NCBI GenBank assembly: GCA_018432235.1
Contig: JAHDLO010000021.1
Location: 1-64,000, forward strand
From: Clostridiaceae bacterium
GTDB lineage: Bacteria; Bacillota; Clostridia; Peptostreptococcales; Natronincolaceae
Length of the DNA stretch: 64,000 nucleotides
Reading direction: 5' to 3'
The notes beneath the pieces were generated by a model. That model had not been told where the DNA came from, did no database searches, and saw only the letters and a program-made list of their open reading frames with translations. Both the position numbers and the translations under genes were made by a program. This document shows, piece after piece, positions 7,875 to 14,987 of the stretch (its first letter is position 1; every line of letters starts with the position of its first letter).

Positions 7875-9374
7875 CTATTTTCCTATTAACAAAAAGCTTG
7901 GCACTGCCCTTTCAATAACATTCATGATAATCTGAGGGAAGAAGCCCATGAGAATACAGCCTAGTGCCACTATCACCATGGGATATATCATGGTTTTCGG
8001 CAGCTTATCCATAACCATAATATTCTTTCTGTCCTCGCTTTCCTTCAGGAAGGCAGATATGATTATCGGAAGATAATACATGGCATTTAAGAAACTGCTT
8101 ATCAGTATAATTAGCAAATAAACATATTTTTTAACGTCTATAACTGCAAGACTCAGATATATTTTACTCATAAAGCCGTTGATCCCCGGTATACCTATCA
8201 TTCCAAAGGCGGCTATGGTAAACACCATCATCGTAATTGGCATTTCATAGCCTATGCCATTCAACTCCCGCAGGTCCCTCTTATCCTTTTGATAGATAAT
8301 TGCACCTGCACTGAGGAAAAGTGCTGTCTTAAGCAATGCATGGGATACGATGTGAAACAAAGCTGCAGAAAAGCCCTGTACTGTGGCCAGACCCAATCCC
8401 ATAAAAATGTAGCCTATTTGCGCAACACTGGAGTAGGCCAGCATCCTTTTTATATCCTTTTGACCGATTGCAAAAACAGAGCCCATAATCATGCCCAATG
8501 CAGCAAAATAAGTTAAGTAGGTTGGTATGCCCAGTGCATCGACTATCTCCACGCCTATAATTCTATAAAGTATTTTGGCTACAGCAAAGATATAAACCTT
8601 CACCACCAGACCCGACAATAGGGCACTGGAGGGGGTTGGCGCAGAGGAATGGGCATCTGGCAGCCAAATATGCAGCGGAAACACAGCTGCTTTAATAGCA
8701 AAGCCTGAAACCATAAAGCCCAAGGACACCAAAATATTGGTAGGATAGCTCTGCCATACCTGACTAATAACATTTGAAACCTCGAACATATTTAGATGAC
8801 CTGTTACCATATATAAAAGTGCAATGCCCAGCAATACCGATAGTGAACCTATGGCGCTCAGTATCAGATATCTCATAGCAGCCAGGAAATTTTCCTTTTT
8901 ATGCTTAATAGATATAATTCCGCATGAGGTAATGGACAGTATTTCCATAAAGACATACATATTAAACATATCATTGGTTATGGTTAAACCCACCATAGAA
9001 AACAACAGTAAAAATATAAGCGTATAATAGCTGGAAAATTGATAATCCTTTATTTCATGCTCCATATCCTTTAGAGAATATATGATAACAAGAAAGGCCA
9101 CCGTGAGTATGATTAATGTCATAAAGGAAGAAAACTCATCCACCAAAAATTGAATACCAATTTTTTGAGACCAATTACCGAAGCTGTAGGTATAGGCACC
9201 ATTGGACATCACATGCCTTAATGTTGTAAAGGAAAGCAGCCAGCTTACCACGAAGGCACCCATAATAAACTCCTTTACACTGCTTTTAAATCGCTTGCTT
9301 GCAATCAAAGGTATCAGGACGGCAGTTGCTAACAGTATCAACATTATATATACAGGGAAATGTATGACATTCAT
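7875..9374 (-). CDS. mrpD: Na+/H+ antiporter subunit MrpD
   Basis: MrpD is one of the large subunits of the Mrp multi-subunit cation/proton antiporter in the cytoplasmic membrane and is homologous to complex I NuoM/N. The 499-residue length is typical. Visible marks are the conserved Glu in NMYVFMEILSITS and the lysine helix AIKAAVFPLHIWLPDAH with APTPSSALLSG. Its ATG overlaps the mrpC stop by one base (TAATG), so the two are translationally coupled. It ends the compact part of the operon; a 500-base gap follows before two further antiporter-like subunits. Confidence 0.9.
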   Translation of the reverse strand: MNVIHFPVYIMLILLATAVLIPLIASKRFKSSVKEFIMGAFVVSWLLSFTTLRHVMSNGAYTYSFGNWSQKIGIQFLVDEFSSFMTLIILTVAFLVIIYSLKDMEHEIKDYQFSSYYTLIFLLLFSMVGLTITNDMFNMYVFMEILSITSCGIISIKHKKENFLAAMRYLILSAIGSLSVLLGIALLYMVTGHLNMFEVSNVISQVWQSYPTNILVSLGFMVSGFAIKAAVFPLHIWLPDAHSSAPTPSSALLSGLVVKVYIFAVAKILYRIIGVEIVDALGIPTYLTYFAALGMIMGSVFAIGQKDIKRMLAYSSVAQIGYIFMGLGLATVQGFSAALFHIVSHALLKTALFLSAGAIIYQKDKRDLRELNGIGYEMPITMMVFTIAAFGMIGIPGINGFMSKIYLSLAVIDVKKYVYLLIILISSFLNAMYYLPIIISAFLKESEDRKNIMVMDKLPKTMIYPMVIVALGCILMGFFPQIIMNVIERAVPSFLLIGK

Positions 9375-9748
9375 TAGTTTTTCTCACCCCTTAATTCCAT
9401 TATTTCATCCATATCGATTGTTCCGTAGGTCTCATGTAATTTAATAATAAGACTTAAGGAATATGCCGTAATACTAACCGCAACAACGATACCTGTTAAT
9501 ATTAATGCAGAGGGTACAGGGTTAATAAATATCTGCCTTTCTCCCCCCAGGCTAATGATGGGGGACCCTCCCCCTGAAACATAGCCGATAGATACAAAGA
9601 AAAGAAATATAGATGTTTCCATAATATTGATGCCTATCACCTTTTTCAGAAGATTAGAATGGGTTAATACAGTATAAAGTCCTATAACGAATAGTGTAGC
9701 AGCAGCAATATAATTGATATGCTCTATAATGGCTTTAAATATCTCCAA
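9374..9748 (-). CDS. mrpC: Na+/H+ antiporter subunit MrpC
   Basis: A 124-residue, three-helix membrane protein of the MnhC/MrpC (NuoK-like) family. The middle helix has GINIMETSIFLFFVSIGYV and the last part VPSALILTGIVVAVSITA, both typical. The start is TTG at 9748, supported by AAGGAGG seven bases upstream inside the end of mrpB; no ATG fits. Its stop overlaps the mrpD start. In Mrp complexes MrpC forms part of the small-subunit membrane core. Confidence 0.9.
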   Translation of the reverse strand: MEIFKAIIEHINYIAAATLFVIGLYTVLTHSNLLKKVIGINIMETSIFLFFVSIGYVSGGGSPIISLGGERQIFINPVPSALILTGIVVAVSITAYSLSLIIKLHETYGTIDMDEIMELRGEKN

Positions 9749-9750
9749 CT

Positions 9751-10173
9751 TTAGTCCTCCTTAATTATGGTATGGAATAGGGTTATCATCGTACTGGCAA
9801 CCTTAGCTCCGATACCTAAAGTTATCAATGCAATCATGCCTGAGCTGATAACTGCTCCAGCCTCTCCCATCGGGAAGCCTGCAGCTCTGTTGGTTAAGAA
9901 ATAACCACCCATAAAAATCCCCACCAGCCCCAGTGCAATATACCATAAAATCCCTGCCGATTCTATTATAGAGGATGCTTCGTGGGAAAGCTTCTTAGAC
10001 GCCTTCTCCAGACCAAAGGACAAGCTGTATAGTACAATACTGGCACCAAGAATTGCGCCACCAGAGAACCCCCCACCGGGAGATAAATGACCATGGAGTA
10101 TAATAAAAATGCCGTATAATTGAATAAAAGGAACGATCAGACGGGTAATGGTCTTAACTATTAAATCATCCAT
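9751..10173 (-). CDS. mrpB: Na+/H+ antiporter subunit MrpB (MnhB domain)
   Basis: A 140-residue MnhB-domain membrane protein; the HGHLSPGGGFSGGAILGAS stretch is diagnostic. I set the start at the ATG at 10173 (MDDLIVKT), preceded by AAGGTGGAG. Starts further upstream would overlap the previous gene by over 50 bases. With this start the overlap is 8 bases, consistent with coupling. It forms part of the MrpB-C-F-G small-subunit assembly. Confidence 0.9.
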   Translation of the reverse strand: MDDLIVKTITRLIVPFIQLYGIFIILHGHLSPGGGFSGGAILGASIVLYSLSFGLEKASKKLSHEASSIIESAGILWYIALGLVGIFMGGYFLTNRAAGFPMGEAGAVISSGMIALITLGIGAKVASTMITLFHTIIKED

Positions 10174-10492
10174 GCTGCTTCTCCACCTTTTCCTCAGAAT
10201 TATGATTTTTATGTCCATGATGATGTCCCAGGCTTAAAACTGATATAACAGCTGCTATAGAAGTAAACAGCACTGTCGTTTCTCCAAGGGTATCAAAGGC
10301 CCTATAGTCGGTAATAATTGAAGCTATGATGTTGGGCGCATTCGAATCCGTGATCGCATTTTCAACATAGTAACGGGTAACCTCATTATAGGCAGGATTA
10401 TCAATACTGCCGATTCCCGGCATCTCCATAACACTGGTAACCAGCAATATCAGCAATCCGGCAAGAACAATCATAAAAAATATCTTTTTCAT
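10166..10492 (-). CDS. MrpA C-terminal/MbhE-like subunit (108 aa)
   Basis: A small membrane protein with an N-terminal helix, a soluble stretch and a second helix. The stretch YRAFDTLGETTVLFTSIAA is characteristic of MbhE and of the extreme C-terminus of MrpA. In Bacillus-type Mrp this region is fused to MrpA; here it is a separate gene, as in archaeal Mbh hydrogenases and several anaerobe Mrp clusters. The ATG overlaps the stop of the preceding gene by one base (TAATG). Some databases name such proteins MrpB-like, so naming is loose. Confidence 0.8.
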   Translation of the reverse strand: MKKIFFMIVLAGLLILLVTSVMEMPGIGSIDNPAYNEVTRYYVENAITDSNAPNIIASIITDYRAFDTLGETTVLFTSIAAVISVLSLGHHHGHKNHNSEEKVEKQHG

Positions 10493-10731
10493 TATTCCAT
10501 CCTCCTAGTTCTGCTGATAACTCCGATAAATAATATAGTAGTAACACCGGCGCCGATGGCAGCTTCAGTTAAAGCAATATCCGGTGCCCTCAAAAGCAAC
10601 CATAGCACCGCCATAATCAAGCTGTAGGAGCCAAAGATGATCACTGCCCCCAACAAATCCTTGGTGCGCTCCACTGCAATAGCGCAGACAACTAAAAATA
10701 TGACTAATATAACATTCAATAATTGCATCAT
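10492..10731 (-). CDS. DUF4040/MbhD-like antiporter subunit (79 aa)
   Basis: A two- to three-helix membrane protein with the DUF4040 signature RAPDIALTEAAIGAGVTT, equal to the segment of MrpA just after its antiporter domain and to free-standing MbhD. I choose the ATG at 10731 because AGGGGG lies eight bases upstream; the earlier GTG at 10737 is too close to it. Together with the 108-residue gene it makes a split MrpA C-terminus. Confidence 0.85.
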   Translation of the reverse strand: MMQLLNVILVIFLVVCAIAVERTKDLLGAVIIFGSYSLIMAVLWLLLRAPDIALTEAAIGAGVTTILFIGVISRTRRME

Positions 10732-10743
10732 ACTCACTACCCC

Positions 10744-11070
10744 CTATGATAATAGCTCGTTATTCTGTCTGTCTCCGTTGCTGCCATTGTCCTTGTTATA
10801 TTCTGCCTTAGAAATAATGTGAGCTGCAGTTGGGTTAGTCAACCAGATAAAGACAATAACTAAAAGAAGCTTAAGACTTACAATGCTCAAGCCTTTATAA
10901 ACCATTAGAGCCAGTAGGGCCAATCCTGCTCCTAAGGTGTCGCATTTTGTAGTAGCATGCATTCTGCAATAGACATCCGGCATTCTAATAAGCCCCAGGG
11001 TCCCTACAAGGAAAAAGAATGCACCACCTAGGGTTAGCAAAACAACAATAATACCCTGTATCAAATCCAT
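10744..11070 (-). CDS. mrpG: Na+/H+ antiporter subunit MrpG
   Basis: A 108-residue MnhG/PhaG family membrane protein. FFLVGTLGLIRMPDVYCRMHATTKCDTLGAG is the family region (quoted here as a landmark: Leu-Ile-Arg-Met-Pro-Asp, then HATTK). The ATG follows GGGGTGA. It sits 12 bases after mrpF in the usual E-F-G order. Confidence 0.9.
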   Translation of the reverse strand: MDLIQGIIVVLLTLGGAFFFLVGTLGLIRMPDVYCRMHATTKCDTLGAGLALLALMVYKGLSIVSLKLLLVIVFIWLTNPTAAHIISKAEYNKDNGSNGDRQNNELLS

Positions 11071-11082
11071 TTACTTCACCCC

Positions 11083-11349
11083 TTAGAATAATTTTCCCTT
11101 TTCCATATATTTAGAAACACAAACCGTTGTAACAAACCCCATCATCGCATAGATCAATGCAACATCCACAAAGGCATCCTGATTGGTGAGTATCGCTAAA
11201 AGACCGATCAGCACTGTAACCTTTGTTGATATAACATTTATAGCCACCACACGATCCGCAGGCGTTGGTCCCTTATAGGCTCTATAAAGACTGACGAAGG
11301 CCAAAAGGGCTAAAAATATAGAAATTGCCTCAAAGGCTATTTTACTCAT
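11083..11349 (-). CDS. mrpF: Na+/H+ antiporter subunit MrpF
   Basis: An 88-residue, three-helix MrpF/PhaF protein. The motif RAYKGPTPADRVVAINVIS in the first loop is diagnostic, and NQDAFVDVALIYAMMGFV in the last helix fits. Its ATG overlaps the mrpE stop by one base (TAATG). Confidence 0.92.
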   Translation of the reverse strand: MSKIAFEAISIFLALLAFVSLYRAYKGPTPADRVVAINVISTKVTVLIGLLAILTNQDAFVDVALIYAMMGFVTTVCVSKYMEKGKLF

Positions 11350-11855
11350 TATTTATCAGCCTCCAATTTCCTGACATATTGTTCCAGTATACTATTATCC
11401 ATGCCTTCAGCTGCTGCATCCGTTAGGGCATGAATGATGTATTCGTCGCCTCTTACATCCACCGTCAATGTTCCTGGGGTCAGGGTTACTGAATTGGCGT
11501 AAATAACCTTATTGACATCGTTTTTAAAGACGGCGTGAACCTTGATGAAGGAAGGGGATATCGGCATCTTGGGGCTCAGGACAACCTTTGCCACATCGAT
11601 ATTTGCCTTGACTATTTCCCACAATAGCGTAAACAAGTAGCGAATAAATATTCTTAGCTTACTTATGGCATAAATAGTGACCTCCTCTTCAGAAAATACA
11701 ACATCTTGAGAATATAGTACTACTAAAATACTTACGATAATTCCGATGATTACAGATTGAAGAGAAACCGAAGGTGATAAAATTAACCAAAAAGCAAATA
11801 GTAGCAGCAGTAAAATAATATTCTTTTTGGCAAAAAGAAGTTTTATTGCTTTCAT
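11349..11855 (-). CDS. mrpE: Na+/H+ antiporter subunit MrpE
   Basis: A 168-residue MnhE-family protein and first gene of the operon. Two or three N-terminal membrane helices are followed by a soluble domain with the conserved ANSVTLTPGTLTVDV stretch. The start is the ATG at 11855, preceded by GAGGTG; the GTG at 11864 overlaps that ribosome site. A -10 element flanked by inverted arms lies about 50 bases upstream and may control the whole antiporter operon. Confidence 0.9.
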   Translation of the reverse strand: MKAIKLLFAKKNIILLLLLFAFWLILSPSVSLQSVIIGIIVSILVVLYSQDVVFSEEEVTIYAISKLRIFIRYLFTLLWEIVKANIDVAKVVLSPKMPISPSFIKVHAVFKNDVNKVIYANSVTLTPGTLTVDVRGDEYIIHALTDAAAEGMDNSILEQYVRKLEADK

Positions 11856-11892
11856 TAAATACACCTCAATCCTTTAACTTTAATTATTTAAC

Positions 11893-11937
11893 GGGCATAA
11901 TACTTCTATTATAATATAAAAATGCCCTAAATGGCTT
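11893..11937 (-). promoter_or_regulatory. Promoter and inverted repeat upstream of mrpE
   Basis: On the minus strand TATAAT lies at 11913-11908. It is enclosed by GGGCAT (11893-11898) and ATGCCC (11932-11937), a symmetric pair that could be an operator. No good -35 is visible. Confidence 0.4.
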
Positions 11938-12048
11938 GTCTAATTATTGACAAACTATTTTATATCTCTCTTACTGCTCGCCTTTTCTTTTTTGCTATAT
12001 GGAAGAAACCACGTTAATCTCGCTTTGTTTTAAGAAATTGCATCACAT

Positions 12049-12108
12049 AATTTCCTGGACAGATTAAAATTGACCGTCTCGGCACGCTGGTCATTTTACA
12101 GGAAATAA
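12049..12108. repeat. Two-stem palindrome
   Basis: ATTTCCTG (12049-12056) pairs with CAGGAAAT (12101-12108), enclosing a second stem of AAAATTGACC with GGTCATTTT. It lies in the 384-base gap between mrpE and the small membrane genes. It lacks the conserved boxes of the 25-kb palindrome family. Confidence 0.5.
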
Positions 12109-12182
12109 ACGAACCTTCCTACAAACTAGGGCTTATTCTTATTCTAATTGACGATTGTGAATCATGAATGCTTCTTAGACAT

Positions 12183-12228
12183 AAAAAGAGAACTTCATCC
12201 ACCTATGCAGATAAAATTCTCCTTTATC
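12183..12228 (-). terminator. Terminator of the small membrane protein operon
   Basis: On the minus strand a GAGAA(T)TTT / AAGTTCTC stem (12213-12224 with 12187-12195) is followed by five T. Confidence 0.65.
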
Positions 12229-12239
12229 CTTAAATAGCT

Positions 12240-12659
12240 TTAATGTGCAGTGTTCTTACCCAGCTCTTGGCTCTTTCCTGTAGCTTTTATATTTGAATAT
12301 ACTTTTTTAAGTCCTATCCACGCAAAGCAGGATATTGCAGCTACAGTGCCTAACCGTCCGCCCACACCAGGATATGCAGATAAGGTGGCTATAAAAATTA
12401 TGCCATTTATTAAACCAATTGCTGCCATTTCAGAAATCTTGGGTGCATTTTTTATACCTACCATACCTGCATATGAAGCACACGTAGCAACAAGGGCCAG
12501 GCGTGGACCTATGGCAGGTATTAGATTAGGAAAAAGTATTCCTGAAATCAAAGTAACCACCGCTGAACCAAATACAGCTCCCTTGTTCAGCTTAATGCTA
12601 ACATAATAGGTGGCTACACCGGCCAGCATCGAAACTAATACTATCGCTATATATTCCAT
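12240..12659 (-). CDS. Small membrane protein A of a paralogous pair (139 aa)
   Basis: I do not recognise the family. It is almost wholly hydrophobic, with four or five probable helices and a charged C-terminus. Near the end it carries YPGVGGRLGTVAAIS, matched by YAGIGGKGGTTAAFS in the next gene upstream. Other aligned parts (GAVFG/GAVIA, ILFP/ILLP, ASYAGMVG/ASFVGMSG) show that the two are paralogues. The ATG at 12659 is chosen for its spacing from the AGGGGGG ribosome site; 12662 is possible. It is last in a three-gene operon of small membrane proteins. The Gly-rich motif suggests a helix-packing or pore element, which is inference only. Confidence 0.75.
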   Translation of the reverse strand: MEYIAIVLVSMLAGVATYYVSIKLNKGAVFGSAVVTLISGILFPNLIPAIGPRLALVATCASYAGMVGIKNAPKISEMAAIGLINGIIFIATLSAYPGVGGRLGTVAAISCFAWIGLKKVYSNIKATGKSQELGKNTAH

Positions 12660-12670
12660 CATAATCCCCC

Positions 12671-13024
12671 CTAACCTAAAAGGCCCCAAATGAATTTAGT
12701 CAATAAGGTGGAGAAGGCTGCCGTAGTACCTCCCTTGCCACCTATTCCGGCATAAATCTCGGTCGTATAGGCCAATACAATTCCAACGATTAAACCGCCC
12801 AGTAATGCAGCAGGTAAAGCAGGAAGTACTAATGCCCCGGACATACCAACGAAGGACGCTGTATAGGCTGCACCAGCCAGTGAAGCCGGAAGCAATATAG
12901 CAGCTACAACCCCCACGATACCGTTTGCAATGACAGCACCATAGCCCAGTGTATGATTTAAATACCAGGTAATGCTGGCAGCTGCGATGGAACAGACAAT
13001 AATTTGAAGCTTTGCTTTATTCAT
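12671..13024 (-). CDS. Small membrane protein B of a paralogous pair (117 aa)
   Basis: Unrecognised hydrophobic protein, paralogous to the 139-residue neighbour, with four likely helices and the shared GIGGKGGTTAA motif near its end. The start is the ATG at 13024, seven bases after GAGGTGA; the ATG at 13030 abuts the ribosome site. Eleven bases separate its stop from the start of its partner. Paired small homologous membrane proteins often form heteromers, as in SMR-type transporters, but no motif here assigns it to that family. Confidence 0.75.
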   Translation of the reverse strand: MNKAKLQIIVCSIAAASITWYLNHTLGYGAVIANGIVGVVAAILLPASLAGAAYTASFVGMSGALVLPALPAALLGGLIVGIVLAYTTEIYAGIGGKGGTTAAFSTLLTKFIWGLLG

Positions 13025-13049
13025 TATCATTCACCTCAATCTCTGATTT

Positions 13050-13214
13050 CTAATTTCTTAATTCTCTAAAATGATCCCCTACCCCCACTACAAAAAATAT
13101 AGAAAATAATGCTAAAATCGCAAGGTTGGAAACCGTAAATTCACTAGCCAATGCAGATATCAGTAAACCTGCTCCAGTCAGAAAAAAGGCAATAAGACCT
13201 ATTATTTTTCTCAA
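13050..13214 (-). CDS. Two-helix small membrane protein (54 aa), TTG start
   Basis: An easily missed gene that opens the operon of the paralogous pair. A TTG at 13214 follows GGGAGGTGG at good spacing and opens a 54-codon frame. The frame codes for two hydrophobic helices (IIGLIAFFLTGAGLLISAL and LAILALFSIFFVVGVG) and a basic/acidic tail ending in HFRELRN. The frame ends in TAG 25 bases before the next gene, which has its own ribosome site. No family recognised. Confidence 0.65.
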   Translation of the reverse strand: MRKIIGLIAFFLTGAGLLISALASEFTVSNLAILALFSIFFVVGVGDHFRELRN

Positions 13215-13396
13215 GCTCTCCACCTCCCTCTATGAATATTAATTAGCTGTTTTTTTCACCTTCTATCTATACACCATCTCAAATTCCTGCAAATTCAAAG
13301 TTTCATCATATACATGAATTATTACATAATGTAATTTTACTATATTTTTCATAATCTTTCAACAATAAATAAATGTTGACAATAAGAATTCCCAAT

Positions 13397-13434
13397 AAAA
13401 AAACTCCTTTTTTTTGCATTTTAATTGAGTTTTT
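13397..13434. terminator. A/T-rich hairpin, possibly bidirectional terminator
   Basis: AAAAACTC pairs with GAGTTTTT around a T-rich loop. It lies in the 402-base gap between hydE and the small membrane operon. The rest of that gap is A/T-rich with no gene I can support. Confidence 0.3.
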
Positions 13435-13566
13435 ATCGAAAAAGTTCATAGCCTTTATGTTGCATATTGTCACAATTCGTTAATTAATTATTTAATCCTG
13501 TGCATTTTTTTACTGTTAATATAATATCAAATATTAATAAGTCAAACATTTCTCAAATAGTATGCT

Positions 13567-13609
13567 AAAAAAAGAGCAATTATCTCTGTCTGATTGATAA
13601 TTACTCTTC
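13567..13609 (-). terminator. Terminator of hydG-hydE
   Basis: GAGCAATTATC (13574-13584) pairs with GATAATTACTC (13596-13606) with one mismatch. On the minus strand it is followed by seven T. It lies directly after the hydE stop. Confidence 0.85.
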
Positions 13610-13616
13610 GTAGGTC

Positions 13617-14975
13617 TTATTCTATTAGCTCTTTAGGAATTTTGTAGCCTAGTTCTTCAATATACTTAAAGTTCAAATATTTCGGTAGTTTTCTACCAGC
13701 CTCTTGAACTGACTTGATTGCAAAGCTTAGGTCCACCATATTTTTATTAGAATATATTTGATAATTATTTCTCAATTCCTTTGGTGTACTCACCAGCATG
13801 ATGGTATTTGCTCCAGCCATTAGTGCAAGTGCCTGAGCCTCAGGATTTAAGGAGGCTATAGCGGTAGTAGCAGGTAAAAACACATGCTGACAGACTATTC
13901 TAGCCACAGCGATCATTTTTAGACTAAGCCTTAGGTCACCAGGGGGCATCGCCTCGTAGGGTGTTCCCTTGGCCGGAAGAAATGGCCCAAAACCAATCAT
14001 ATGCACACCAAAATCTCTCTGGAATATGATGTCCTCCACCAAATGATCAATTGTTTGCCCAGGCAATCCAACCATGCCGCCTGAGCCCAACCTTATGCCA
14101 GCATCCTTTATCTGCCTAGATTGGGCCACCCGAAGTTCAAAATCATCGTCAGGATGCAGCTGTTGGAACAGTTCACGGTTGGCAGTCTCGATTTTAAGAA
14201 GATAATTATTGACACCCGCCTCTCGAAATAGGGCGAATTCATTGTTATTTCTTTCACCAATGCTTAAGGTGATTTGCATGCCATATTTCCCTTTAATTTT
14301 TTTTATAATTTTTATAATTTTCTCTGCAGTATAATAGGAATCCTCTCCTGATTGTAGTATTACTGTCTTAATACCAATCCTATTAAGCAGGTCAACCTCC
14401 CCCAATATATCCTCCTCTGACATCCTGTATCTAGTCATTTTCTTATCTCTTCTTACACCGCAGTAATTACAGTTCTTGCTGCAATAATTGGAGAATTCTA
14501 TGGCAGCCCTTAGCTCTATGTGCTGCCCAACGCATTCTCTTCTGATGATGTCAGCTGCCTGCAGCAAAGCCTTGTACTCTGTTTCATCTTCTATTTCCAA
14601 AAGATACTTAATTTCATCCCGATCAAGCTCTGCGTTTTCTGAAATACGAGACAGTATTTCCATCAGCCTATCCGAAAGACCTTTTGCCTCTATTGTACTC
14701 AAATCATACTTATACCTGCTTGTCATCGGGTATATACCCTCAATCTCCAGCCCATAAGTGGCTGTCAGCCCCGCTACCTCCTGGGTATGGTCTTCAGGAA
14801 ACTTGATTGCAGTAGTACAGACGCCGCCAAATCCCTTTGGTGTTGGTATCAGTTGGTTTTCTATCTTAGCCTTATCCATTAGCTCCTTTGCAAAAAGCAT
14901 TTGAGAGTTTGAGGAGCAAACCAAGATATATGGCCGATCAATTGTATTTAGATTAAATTTATCCAATATTCTCAT
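13617..14975 (-). CDS. hydE: [FeFe] hydrogenase maturase HydE with extra N-terminal DUF3343-like domain
   Basis: HydE is a radical SAM enzyme that acts on the HydG product to build the 2Fe subcluster. The CX3CX2C cluster motif is at Cys165, Cys169 and Cys172 (YCSKNCNYC). Residues from about 95 to the end form the radical SAM barrel and tail of normal HydE size (about 350). The first 90 residues are extra and resemble DUF3343 (a putative Se/S-carrier-like domain): ILVCSSNSQMLFAKELM, then PTPKGFGGVCTTAIKF with Cys53. The ATG follows AAGGAGA and lies 12 bases after hydG, so they are co-transcribed. The fused domain might carry sulfur or a reaction intermediate; that is inference. Confidence 0.88.
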   Translation of the reverse strand: MRILDKFNLNTIDRPYILVCSSNSQMLFAKELMDKAKIENQLIPTPKGFGGVCTTAIKFPEDHTQEVAGLTATYGLEIEGIYPMTSRYKYDLSTIEAKGLSDRLMEILSRISENAELDRDEIKYLLEIEDETEYKALLQAADIIRRECVGQHIELRAAIEFSNYCSKNCNYCGVRRDKKMTRYRMSEEDILGEVDLLNRIGIKTVILQSGEDSYYTAEKIIKIIKKIKGKYGMQITLSIGERNNNEFALFREAGVNNYLLKIETANRELFQQLHPDDDFELRVAQSRQIKDAGIRLGSGGMVGLPGQTIDHLVEDIIFQRDFGVHMIGFGPFLPAKGTPYEAMPPGDLRLSLKMIAVARIVCQHVFLPATTAIASLNPEAQALALMAGANTIMLVSTPKELRNNYQIYSNKNMVDLSFAIKSVQEAGRKLPKYLNFKYIEELGYKIPKELIE

Positions 14976-14987
14976 AGGTATCTCCTT

